64,000 nucleotides of DNA from JAKACA01 sp049510975 (GTDB taxonomy: Bacteria; Actinomycetota; Acidimicrobiia; Acidimicrobiales; Bog-793), in NCBI GenBank assembly GCA_049510975.1, contig JBEKYM010000009.1, forward strand, positions 1-64,000. The letters are read 5' to 3'. Shown piece after piece: positions 26,720-33,935 of the stretch. Every line of letters starts with the position of its first letter. Position 1 is the first letter of the stretch. The position numbers and the translations under genes are program-made. A model generated the notes under the pieces. The model was not told where the DNA came from, searched no databases, and was given only the letters and a program-made list of their open reading frames with translations.

Positions 26720-26743
26720 ACTGTACCGTCTGGACGGTATAGT
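26720..26743. promoter_or_regulatory. palindromic operator overlapping the TetR-gene promoter
   Basis: TACCGTC-TG-GACGGTA (26724-26739) is a perfect 7-bp inverted repeat. It extends to 11-bp arms with one mismatch (ACTGTACCGTC / GACGGTATAGT). The -10 TATAGT (26738-26743) lies inside the right arm and ends 6 nt before ATG 26750, so binding there would block transcription. A smaller palindrome GTGAC-T-GTCAC sits just upstream (26711-26721). Confidence 0.75.
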
Positions 26744-26749
26744 GTCTCT

Positions 26750-27313
26750 ATGCCACGGGTCACCGACACGCGCGAGCGCATCGTCTGCGCGGCCGAGGAT
26801 GTCGTGATCCGCGATGGCGTCGCACGGCTGACGATCGAATCGGCCGCTGCCGAGGCCGGCGTGAGCAAGGGCGGCGTGCTCTACCACTTCCCCACTCGGG
26901 CATCGCTCGTGACTGCGATGGTGGAGCGTGTCGTCGTTGGTTTCGATGCCGATCTCGAGAGCTACGGCGCCTACTCCGGTGAGCCCGGTGACTTCATCCG
27001 CGCCTATGTGGAGGCCACGCTGGACCCGACGGGCGACCCTGCCCACGACCGCGAACGCCATCTCGGCAGCGCCCTGCTCGCCGGTGCTGCCTCGGATCCG
27101 GAGCTGTTGGCACCGCTGCGCGAGCGCTGGCTCGCGTGGCAGTCATCAGTGGAGTGGGACGGCGTGGACCCAGCTCTCGCCACGGTCATCCGCTATGCGG
27201 CCGATGGGATGTGGCTCTGCGACCTGTTCGGGTTGGGACCGATCAGAGACGACCATCGTCGGGCCGTCGGCGAGGCGATGCGCGCCCTCATCGAGCGCGC
27301 CCGCCGGCCATGA
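26750..27313 (+). CDS. TetR-family transcriptional regulator
   Basis: 187 residues. The N-terminal helix-turn-helix is RERIVCAAEDVVIRDGVA to GVSKGGVLYHFPTRASLV (about 6-55), with the TetR recognition helix GVSKGGVLYHF. The C-terminal ligand domain carries DPAHDRERHLGSALLAGAA. It probably represses itself and the downstream MFS exporter, whose ATG overlaps its stop (ATGA); the palindrome over its own promoter is the likely operator. The inducer is unknown, presumably an exported toxic compound. Confidence 0.92.
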   Translation: MPRVTDTRERIVCAAEDVVIRDGVARLTIESAAAEAGVSKGGVLYHFPTRASLVTAMVERVVVGFDADLESYGAYSGEPGDFIRAYVEATLDPTGDPAHDRERHLGSALLAGAASDPELLAPLRERWLAWQSSVEWDGVDPALATVIRYAADGMWLCDLFGLGPIRDDHRRAVGEAMRALIERARRP

Positions 27314-28539
27314 AGGCCTCGACCTCGCTGAGCCCTGACGAGTCCCGCGCCGTCCGGCGCGTGGTTCTGGCGCTGTCGGCCTCGGCGTTCACCGAATGGT
27401 GCGGAGCCACCGCCGTGCTTCCGCTCCTGCCTCTCTACCTGCGCCACCGCGGGGCATCCGCCACGCTCATCGGCGTCACGATGGCGGCCTTCTTCGCAGC
27501 AGCCCTCCTCGTGCAGTACCCGCTCGGACGACTCTCCGACCGCATCGGGCGGCGCAAGATCCAAGTCGGCGGCTTGGCGACCTACGCCGTGGCGAGCGTC
27601 CTGTTCGCCGTCATCGGGACGCCCGTGCTGGCGCTCGTCTTCCGTGCGCTGCAAGGGTGCGGTGCCGGCGTGGTCGACGTCGCCAACGCCGCCACGATCG
27701 CCGAGGTCGTGCCGGAGTCGCACCGGGGACGGGCGTTCGGCTCGTTCTACGGGGCACGAAACATCGCCATGGCGATCGGGCCGTTCATCGGCGGTCTTGC
27801 CGGCGTCGGCGGGATGCGCTGGGTGTTCCTCATGGCGGCCGCCGCCTCGTTCGCGGCCATTGTCCCGGTGCTGCTGTTCCTGCCGTCGCGCCGCCGGGTC
27901 TTTGCACCCGCCGACGAAGCCGTCGTGCGGGTGTCCCTGTGGCGCAACCGGGCTTTTCTCGGGGTGGCCGTGGCGTTCGTCAGCGTGGGTTTCGTCATCG
28001 GTGTCTACGAGGTCTGCTGGAGCTTGCTCTTGCAGGTGAAGGGTGCGACCGCCTGGCAGATCGGGCTGTCGTGGACGCTCTTCGCGGTGCCGTTCGCCGT
28101 CATGTCCTTTCCGGCCGGCTGGCTCGTCGACCACTTCGACCGGCGGTACCTCGTCGCCCTCGCCATGGCGGGATCGGCGGCGTTCGCGATGACCTATCCA
28201 TTCGTCGGAAGCGTCGCCCTCCTGATCGGGCTCGGCGCTTGCGAAGCCGTGCTCGTCGCCGTGGGTGCGCCGGCCGAGTCCGCCCAGCTTGCCCAGTCGG
28301 TCTCCGACCGCGAGTTCGGACGGGCCCAGGGAGCGGCAGCGTCGGCCCAGACGGCGGCGACCGCTGTGGCAGCAGCGGTGGCGGGGACCCTCTTCGCCGT
28401 GCACCCCTGGGTGCCCTTCGTCGGGGCAGCGGCCGCCATCTTCGTGGGTGTGGCGCTCTTGTGGCCGCTCTGGCGCGGCGTGCCCGGTCGGACGGCCCGA
28501 ATGACGCAGCCCGCCGGCGAGGTCCAGCAAGCCGCCTGA
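27310..28539 (+). CDS. major facilitator superfamily transporter
   Basis: 409 residues with about twelve membrane helices. Motif A between helices 2 and 3 is LGRLSDRIGRRKIQVGG (about 73-89), and GRAFGSFYGARNIAMAIGPFIGGLAG (in the second half of the N domain) resembles motif C of drug/H+ antiporters. It is translated with the TetR gene by a 4-nt overlap, so it is likely a regulated efflux pump in the cytoplasmic membrane. The substrate cannot be read from the sequence. Confidence 0.92.
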   Translation: MKASTSLSPDESRAVRRVVLALSASAFTEWCGATAVLPLLPLYLRHRGASATLIGVTMAAFFAAALLVQYPLGRLSDRIGRRKIQVGGLATYAVASVLFAVIGTPVLALVFRALQGCGAGVVDVANAATIAEVVPESHRGRAFGSFYGARNIAMAIGPFIGGLAGVGGMRWVFLMAAAASFAAIVPVLLFLPSRRRVFAPADEAVVRVSLWRNRAFLGVAVAFVSVGFVIGVYEVCWSLLLQVKGATAWQIGLSWTLFAVPFAVMSFPAGWLVDHFDRRYLVALAMAGSAAFAMTYPFVGSVALLIGLGACEAVLVAVGAPAESAQLAQSVSDREFGRAQGAAASAQTAATAVAAAVAGTLFAVHPWVPFVGAAAAIFVGVALLWPLWRGVPGRTARMTQPAGEVQQAA

Positions 28540-28629
28540 GGTGTGGCGGGCATCGTAACGAACCGTCCCTTGCCGCCGGCGTGGCAGTGGTGCGCACGAG
28601 AGCAGGAGCCCGGCGCCGGCCCGCCGGCC

Positions 28630-28691
28630 CGAACCGTGTGCACAGGATGACCGCACACCCCACCGGGCGGTCACTTCGTGCACACGGTTCG
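28630..28691. repeat. long near-perfect inverted repeat in intergenic DNA
   Basis: CGAACCGTGTGCAC (28630-28643) pairs perfectly with GTGCACACGGTTCG (28678-28691); inside, TGACCG (28648-28653) pairs with CGGTCA (28668-28673). No T-tract follows on either strand. It lies in the 227-bp gap between the MFS and acetyltransferase genes. It may be a structured RNA element, an operator or a REP-like repeat; the rest of that gap holds only the -10 for the next gene. Confidence 0.7.
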
Positions 28692-28754
28692 CCGGGACGG
28701 ACCATCGCCGCCGCCGTCGCCGGCGGACCGCTACAGAGCTACCCCCGGCACCGA

Positions 28755-28760
28755 TACCGT
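28755..28760 (+). promoter_or_regulatory. -10 element TACCGT for the acetyltransferase gene
   Basis: TACCGT ends 6 nt before GTG 28767, which supports that start and a leaderless mRNA. Confidence 0.4.
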
Positions 28761-28766
28761 GCCCCA

Positions 28767-29339
28767 GTGAGCGTGACACCCGACTGGCTGACCAAGCCGA
28801 CCCTCCTCGGCTCGCTCGTCCGCCTCCGGCCCTTCAGCGACGAGGATCTTGCTCCCTTGGGCGAGGCCCTGGCGGACCCGGACGTGCTCCGGCTCACCGG
28901 GAGCGTCCACTCGAGCGAGGAGGCCGCACAGCGGAGCCCGACACCGGATGCCGGCCAGCTGGAGTGGCACCGGAGCCGCAACACCGCCCCTGATCGCCTC
29001 GACCTCGCGGTCGTCGACCTCGCCACCGAGGCGTGCGTGGGGGAAGCGGTCCTCAACGAGTATCAAGCGCCTAACGCCTCCTGTAACTTCCGAATCTTCA
29101 TCGGGCCGAAGGGACGCGATCGCGGTCTCGGAACCGAGGCGACGAGGCTCATGGTCGACTACGGCCTCCACGTTCTCGGCCTTCACCGGATCGAGCTCTC
29201 CGTCTATGCCTTCAACCCGAGAGCGCAGCGCGTCTACGAGAAAGCAGGCTTCCGAGTCGAGGGCGTGGCTCGCGACGCCTTGTGCTTTGACGGCGCCTGG
29301 ATCGACGCCGTGTTGATGTCGATCCTCTCCACCGACTGA
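28767..29339 (+). CDS. GNAT-family N-acetyltransferase
   Basis: 190 residues, RimJ/RimL type. It begins with LVRLRPFSDEDLAPLGEAL and contains the acetyl-CoA loop GRDRGLGTEATRLMVDYG (about 116-133), then LHRIELSVYAFNPRAQRVYEKAGF, the most diagnostic stretch. It transfers acetyl from acetyl-CoA to an amine, perhaps a protein N-terminus or an aminoglycoside-like compound; no substrate can be assigned. GTG 28773 is a possible second start. Short direct repeats of GACTGACGAC follow its stop (29334-29368). Confidence 0.88.
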   Translation: MSVTPDWLTKPTLLGSLVRLRPFSDEDLAPLGEALADPDVLRLTGSVHSSEEAAQRSPTPDAGQLEWHRSRNTAPDRLDLAVVDLATEACVGEAVLNEYQAPNASCNFRIFIGPKGRDRGLGTEATRLMVDYGLHVLGLHRIELSVYAFNPRAQRVYEKAGFRVEGVARDALCFDGAWIDAVLMSILSTD

Positions 29340-29390
29340 CGACGGACGACTGACGACCGACTGACGACCCTCGCCGGAAGCGTCGACCGC

Positions 29391-30431
29391 TCAGGCCGTC
29401 GGGCGCAGTACCTCGGCCGCAGACACCGATCGGTCGCCGGCGGTCGGGCCTTCCTCGTCCGGCGGGGACCCGAGCGTCAAGGACAGGCCGGCAGCCGCCA
29501 CCCGCAAGAGGTCGCGCAGCTCGGGGGGCGGAGGGAAGTACTCGTCTTCGTCGGTGAAGTGGACGACCTCGACCGACTCGCCCGGGTCGAGGCGGTGCAC
29601 GATCTCCCGCACGAGCCAGTCCGGTGCCGACGCACCCGCCGTCACACCGACCACGCCGCTCAAGTCCTCCGGTACCTCTTCGGGGGCGTTCACCCGCACG
29701 ACCCGCCGGCAGGTGCCGGATGCGACCTCGGCGAGCGCAAGGGTGTTGGAGGAGTTGGAGGAGCCCACGACGACGACGGCGTCGCAGAGGGGAGCGAGTG
29801 CCCGTACTGCCGCCTGGCGGTTGGTGGTGGCGTAACACAGGTCGGAACGGCCCGGCATCCACAGATCGGGGAACCGCTCCCGAGCGGCGTCCACGATTCC
29901 GGACCATTCCTCGTGAGCGAGCGTCGTCTGAGCGAGCAGCGCCACCGGCGTGCCGGCGGGGATGGTGGCGGCGGCTGCCGCCAGCCCTTCGGCGTGCTCG
30001 ACGAGGCGAACCGCCTCTGGCGCCACAGCCATCGTGCCGATGGCCTCCTCGTGACCCTCGTGGCCCACGTAGAGGACCGTGTAGCCCTTGCGTGCCCGGA
30101 CCTTCATCTCGTGGTGCACCTTGGTCACGAGCGGGCAGCAGGCGTCGACGACGATGCGGTCGCCTTCGGCCGCCTCGGCCTCAACCTCCGGTGCAGAGCC
30201 GTGGGCCGAAAGCATCACGGCGGCACCCGCCGGCACGGACGCGATGTCGTCCACGAACACGACGCCCCTGCGTTGGAACTCTTCCACGACGATGCGGTTG
30301 TGGACGATCTCGTGGTAGCAGTAGACCGGCGGCTCGAAGATGCGAACCATCCAGTCGAGCGCCTTGATGGCCATCTCGACTCCCGCACAGAAACCCCGCG
30401 GCTCTGCCAACAACACCTTCTCGACCCGCAT
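29391..30431 (-). CDS. ispH: 4-hydroxy-3-methylbut-2-enyl diphosphate reductase
   Basis: 346 residues from ATG 30431. It is the last enzyme of the MEP isoprenoid pathway, giving IPP and DMAPP. The three cluster cysteines are in GFCAGV (near 15), DACCPLVTKVHHE (near 98) and SDLCYATTNRQ (near 195); VHNRIVVEEF and AHGSAP are also conserved. The final ~40 residues form a variable tail. A -10 TAGCCT lies 7 nt before the ATG. The GWW-repeat gene lies upstream on the same strand with a 65-bp gap. Confidence 0.96.
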   Translation of the reverse strand: MRVEKVLLAEPRGFCAGVEMAIKALDWMVRIFEPPVYCYHEIVHNRIVVEEFQRRGVVFVDDIASVPAGAAVMLSAHGSAPEVEAEAAEGDRIVVDACCPLVTKVHHEMKVRARKGYTVLYVGHEGHEEAIGTMAVAPEAVRLVEHAEGLAAAAATIPAGTPVALLAQTTLAHEEWSGIVDAARERFPDLWMPGRSDLCYATTNRQAAVRALAPLCDAVVVVGSSNSSNTLALAEVASGTCRRVVRVNAPEEVPEDLSGVVGVTAGASAPDWLVREIVHRLDPGESVEVVHFTDEDEYFPPPPELRDLLRVAAAGLSLTLGSPPDEEGPTAGDRSVSAAEVLRPTA

Positions 30432-30438
30432 AACCAAC

Positions 30439-30444
30439 AGGCTA
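30439..30444 (-). promoter_or_regulatory. -10 element TAGCCT for ispH
   Basis: Minus-strand TAGCCTGTTGGTT runs directly into the ispH ATG. Almost the same string precedes the FmdB-type gene at 36172. Confidence 0.4.
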
Positions 30445-30496
30445 GGGGCCGAAGCCGTCGCCCGATCGCGTCCGCTGCTCCGGTGCTCGGGTCCGG

Positions 30497-31039
30497 TCAG
30501 GAACCCCGCCGCCTCCAGCGCTTGCCACCCTTCGAGCCACGCCCCTTCATGAGCCACTCATCGGGGTCGGGCGTGGCCCGTTCACCCGTGGAGACTCCGC
30601 CGGGAGCTTGGCTGACCGCGCTGGCACCTTCCAGGGCGGCCGAGCCCGGGCCGGGACCCTCACCGCCTGTTGTGGCGCTGTCCTCAAGTTCGGGCTCATC
30701 GATCGTCGGCAGGGGCTGGCTCGACGGAGCGCCGGCGGACGGAGCGCCGGCGGACCCAGCGGCGGAGCTCGCCAGCTCGGCGAGTTCGGCGAGATCGCCC
30801 AAGTCGCCGATGTCCGGCAACTCGGTGACCGGCGCCGCCTCGGACACCGAAGGATGCTGCTCCGGCGAGTACCAGTTGCCGTCCGACGCCTGCCACCACC
30901 CCGGAGCTGGTGGCACGGCGGCGACGGGCGCCGGGACCGCCGGTTCGTGCTCAGCGATGAACGAAGGGTGCTGCTCGGGCGCGTACCACTTGCCGTCCGA
31001 CGCCTGCCACCAGCCGGGCCCGGGTGACTGTGCGCTCAC
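30497..31039 (-). CDS. GWW-repeat protein of unknown function
   Basis: 180 residues from GTG 31039. Two copies of GWWQASDGxWYxPEQHPS are seen, at about 9-26 and 47-64, separated by a Pro/Ala/Val linker. An acidic Ala/Glu/Leu-rich section and Pro/Ser/Thr-rich linkers follow, ending in a strongly basic KGRGSKGGKRWRRRGS. The aromatic repeat resembles a short DUF2510-like module that I know mainly from Acidimicrobiia. There is no signal peptide. Function unknown; the tryptophan motif may bind a partner and the basic tail a nucleic acid. It shares an 89-bp divergent region with the DUF512 gene. Confidence 0.75.
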   Translation of the reverse strand: MSAQSPGPGWWQASDGKWYAPEQHPSFIAEHEPAVPAPVAAVPPAPGWWQASDGNWYSPEQHPSVSEAAPVTELPDIGDLGDLAELAELASSAAGSAGAPSAGAPSSQPLPTIDEPELEDSATTGGEGPGPGSAALEGASAVSQAPGGVSTGERATPDPDEWLMKGRGSKGGKRWRRRGS

Positions 31040-31116
31040 GGCTCGAGTGGGTTCTGCACGATCTGCACAAGCTCAAACTAAACCCTTGCCGGGCCGGTCG
31101 GGTGCCGTCACGACAG

Positions 31117-31122
31117 TAACCT
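31117..31122 (+). promoter_or_regulatory. -10 element TAACCT for the DUF512 gene
   Basis: TAACCT ends 6 nt before ATG 31129, implying leaderless transcription of the DUF512-der-carboxyltransferase operon. Confidence 0.45.
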
Positions 31123-31128
31123 GGGGAA

Positions 31129-32535
31129 ATGCCACTACCTCAGGTGGTGGCCGTGGCCGATCCTTCCCCGGCATCGCGTGCCGGGCTGTTGCCGGGTGAC
31201 GAGATCCGCTCGATGAACGGCCAGGTGCCACGTGACGTCATCGAGTACCAGCTCATCGCCGATGAGGCCGTTGTCGACCTCGACATCTCGCGGGGCGGTT
31301 TCGATCTCTCCCTCTCGGTCGACAAGGCCGCCGGCGAGCCGCTCGGTGCCGAGATCGCCTCGGCGCTGTTCGACCAGGTCCGCACGTGCGACAACCACTG
31401 TGAGTTCTGCTTCATCTACCAACTGCCGAAGGGCATGCGGAAGAGCCTCTACTTGAAGGACGACGACTACCGCCTGTCGTTCCTCTACGGGAACTTCACG
31501 ACGCTCACCCGCTTCACCGAAGCCGACCTCGAGCGCGTGATCGATCAGCACCTCTCGCCGTTGTACGTGTCGATCCACGCCACCGATCCCGAGGTGCGCG
31601 CCCGCATGCTGCGCAACCGCCGCGGCGCCCTCTCGCTTCGCTGGCTCCGGCTGCTGCTCGATCACGAGATCGAGGTGCACGGTCAGGTGGTCGTGTGCCC
31701 GGGGGTCAACGACGGTGCCGTGTTGTACGACACCTTGGCGGGCGTGCTCGACCGGTTCTGCGATCTCGCCACCGTTGCACTCGTCCCGCTCGGGATCAGC
31801 CGTTACACGACCGAGGCCGCCATGCGGGCGCACACGCCGGCGGAGGCCGCAGGCGTGCTCGACACGGTGGCCGAGTGGCAACAGATCTTCCAGCGAACGC
31901 TTGGACGTCGCCTCGTGTATGCCGCAGACGAGTATTACTTGCTGGCGGGGAGGGGGTTTCCTGCGGCCGAGGAGTACGACGGGTTCCTGCAACACGAGAA
32001 CGGCATCGGCATGGCCCGAGCCTTCGAGGCCGATCTGCTCGGCGCCGAGACGGCCGCCATGGCAGGAGCAGCCGGTCACACGACCGGTTTCTTCCAGTGG
32101 GTCGAGGGAGCGCCGGCGACGGGCTACCGGGCGCCCCGCACCGCCGCTGCCTCGCAGGCCGACGCTGGCGCGCCGAGGTCGGGCCGCGTGGCGCTCCGCC
32201 GGCGCAGCCAGCACCCGCCGACGGTCCTCACCGGCGAGTACGGCGCCAAGGTCTTGCGACCGCTGCTCGCCGGAATCGGCCGCGAGGACGTCGGGCTCGT
32301 GGCAGTCCCGAACAACTTCTTCGGCGGCAATATCGCCGTCAGCGGGCTCATGACCGGGAGCGACCTCGCCGCTGTGCTTTCGGATCTTCCAGAGGACCGC
32401 AGGTATCTGTTGCCCGACGTGTGCTTGTCGAACGGGCGGTTTCTCGACGGCATGCAGGTGTCCGAACTGCCGCGCCCGGTCGAGGTCGTGGCCACGGACG
32501 GGCGATCGCTACTGCAAGCCCTGGGGGCACGATGA
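31129..32535 (+). CDS. DUF512 protein: PDZ plus radical-SAM-like domain
   Basis: 468 residues. An N-terminal PDZ-like domain (ADPSPASRAGLLPGDEIRSMNGQ) is followed by a radical-SAM-like core with CDNHCEFCFI (C-x3-C-x2-C, about 84-93) and SFLYGNFTTLT. The C-terminal DUF512 region includes LTGEYGAKVLRPLL and VPNNFFGGNIAVSGLMTGSDL. The cysteines fit an S-adenosylmethionine-binding [4Fe-4S] cluster. The molecular function is unknown, but the gene is repeatedly found beside der, as here with an ATGA overlap, which points to ribosome assembly. Confidence 0.9.
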   Translation: MPLPQVVAVADPSPASRAGLLPGDEIRSMNGQVPRDVIEYQLIADEAVVDLDISRGGFDLSLSVDKAAGEPLGAEIASALFDQVRTCDNHCEFCFIYQLPKGMRKSLYLKDDDYRLSFLYGNFTTLTRFTEADLERVIDQHLSPLYVSIHATDPEVRARMLRNRRGALSLRWLRLLLDHEIEVHGQVVVCPGVNDGAVLYDTLAGVLDRFCDLATVALVPLGISRYTTEAAMRAHTPAEAAGVLDTVAEWQQIFQRTLGRRLVYAADEYYLLAGRGFPAAEEYDGFLQHENGIGMARAFEADLLGAETAAMAGAAGHTTGFFQWVEGAPATGYRAPRTAAASQADAGAPRSGRVALRRRSQHPPTVLTGEYGAKVLRPLLAGIGREDVGLVAVPNNFFGGNIAVSGLMTGSDLAAVLSDLPEDRRYLLPDVCLSNGRFLDGMQVSELPRPVEVVATDGRSLLQALGAR

Positions 32536-33935
32536 AGTCAACCCTTCCCATGGTGGTCGTCGCCGGCCGGCCGAACGTCGGCAAGTCGACGCTCGTCAAC
32601 CGGATCATCGGCCGCCAGGTGGCCATCGTCGAGCGCCACCCGGGCGTCACCCGTGACCGCCTCGAGGTGACGGTCGACTGGGCGGGCACGGACTTCCGCC
32701 TCGTCGACACCGGTGGGCTCGTCGAGGGCGGTGACGTCCTCGACGCCAAGGTCACCGAGCAGGCGGTCCGTGCCATGAAGTCGGCGGACCTCGTGCTGTT
32801 CGTCCTCGATGCCACGACGGGCGTGACGGGGGAGGACGCCGCCGTCGCTGCTGTGCTGCGGCGCCTCGGCGACAAAGTCATCGTCGTGGCGAACAAGGTC
32901 GACTCGGAGCGCCGCGAGGCGGAGGCCTGGGAGCTGTCGTCGCTTGGGCTCGGCACCCCGTTTCTCATCAGCGCACTCCACGGCCGCGGCGTCGGGGATC
33001 TGCTGGACGTGGTCGTGGCAAGGCTTCCGAAGGTGACCGGCGGCGGCCTCTTGAGCGCCGACACGCCGCTGCCGATACCGACGCGGTCGTCGAGTCGCTC
33101 ACGCAGCGGCCTCGAGCCCATCGAGGACGGCGATGCCGCCCCGACCGCGACCGAGGCGGCGCCGGCGATCTCCTCGGTCGCCATCATGGGACGACCGAAC
33201 GTCGGCAAGTCGACGTTGTTCAACCGGCTCGTCGGGGAGGACCGCTCGGTCGTCCACGACCTGCCCGGCACGACCCGGGACGCCATCGACACCGTCATCG
33301 AGACCGACATGGGAGCCCTCAGGCTCGTCGACACCGCCGGCATGCGGCGGCGGGCACGCGAGGGCGACCCGCAGGAGTACTTCTCCCTCGTGCGGTCGTT
33401 ACGTGCCCTCGACCGGTCCGACGTTGCTCTGCTCGTGCTCGATGCCACCGAGGGCGTCACCCATCAGGACCAGCGCCTGGCCGAGCGGATCGACGCCTCG
33501 GGCAGTCCCGCCGTCCTGCTGCTCAACAAGTGGGATCTGCTCGACACCGACGAGCGCCTCAACGTCGGTGAGGAGATCGGGGAGAAACTCGCCTTCCTCG
33601 GCTACGCCCCCGTCCTCCGCGTCTCGGCCAAGACCGGGCTCGGCGTCCACCGCCTCCTGCCGGTGATCGACGAAGCGATCGCCGCCTACCACCGTCGCAT
33701 CCCGACGTCGCGCTTGAACGAGGCGCTGAAGGCGGCCCAGAGCGCCCACCCGGCGCCGGGCGCTCGTATCCTCTACGCCGTGCAGGGTGCCATCGACCCA
33801 CCAACGATCACGCTGTTCGCCACTCGCCGGTTGCCGCCGCCCTATCTGCGGTATCTCGAGCGGTCGTTGCGCGAGCGCTTCGAGATGGGCCCAACACCGA
33901 TCGAGATGCGTGTCCGAGTGAGGCAGCAGCGGTGA
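32532..33935 (+). CDS. der: ribosome biogenesis GTPase Der (EngA)
   Basis: 467 residues with two tandem G domains and a C-terminal KH-like domain. P-loop GRPNVGKSTLVNRI at 13-26 with NKVD for base recognition; second P-loop GRPNVGKSTLFNRLVG near 221 with NKWD. The KH-like domain spans about 370-467. A Ser/Arg-rich linker joins the G domains. Der acts in 50S subunit maturation. It overlaps the upstream DUF512 gene (ATGA) and the downstream carboxyltransferase gene (GTGA), forming a tight three-gene unit. Confidence 0.96.
   Translation: MKSTLPMVVVAGRPNVGKSTLVNRIIGRQVAIVERHPGVTRDRLEVTVDWAGTDFRLVDTGGLVEGGDVLDAKVTEQAVRAMKSADLVLFVLDATTGVTGEDAAVAAVLRRLGDKVIVVANKVDSERREAEAWELSSLGLGTPFLISALHGRGVGDLLDVVVARLPKVTGGGLLSADTPLPIPTRSSSRSRSGLEPIEDGDAAPTATEAAPAISSVAIMGRPNVGKSTLFNRLVGEDRSVVHDLPGTTRDAIDTVIETDMGALRLVDTAGMRRRAREGDPQEYFSLVRSLRALDRSDVALLVLDATEGVTHQDQRLAERIDASGSPAVLLLNKWDLLDTDERLNVGEEIGEKLAFLGYAPVLRVSAKTGLGVHRLLPVIDEAIAAYHRRIPTSRLNEALKAAQSAHPAPGARILYAVQGAIDPPTITLFATRRLPPPYLRYLERSLRERFEMGPTPIEMRVRVRQQR

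Noticed and set aside
29334..29368. GACTGACGAC direct repeats considered as an attachment site or insertion-sequence scar.
   Set aside because: They are only about 10 nt, with no flanking integrase, tRNA or terminal inverted repeats.
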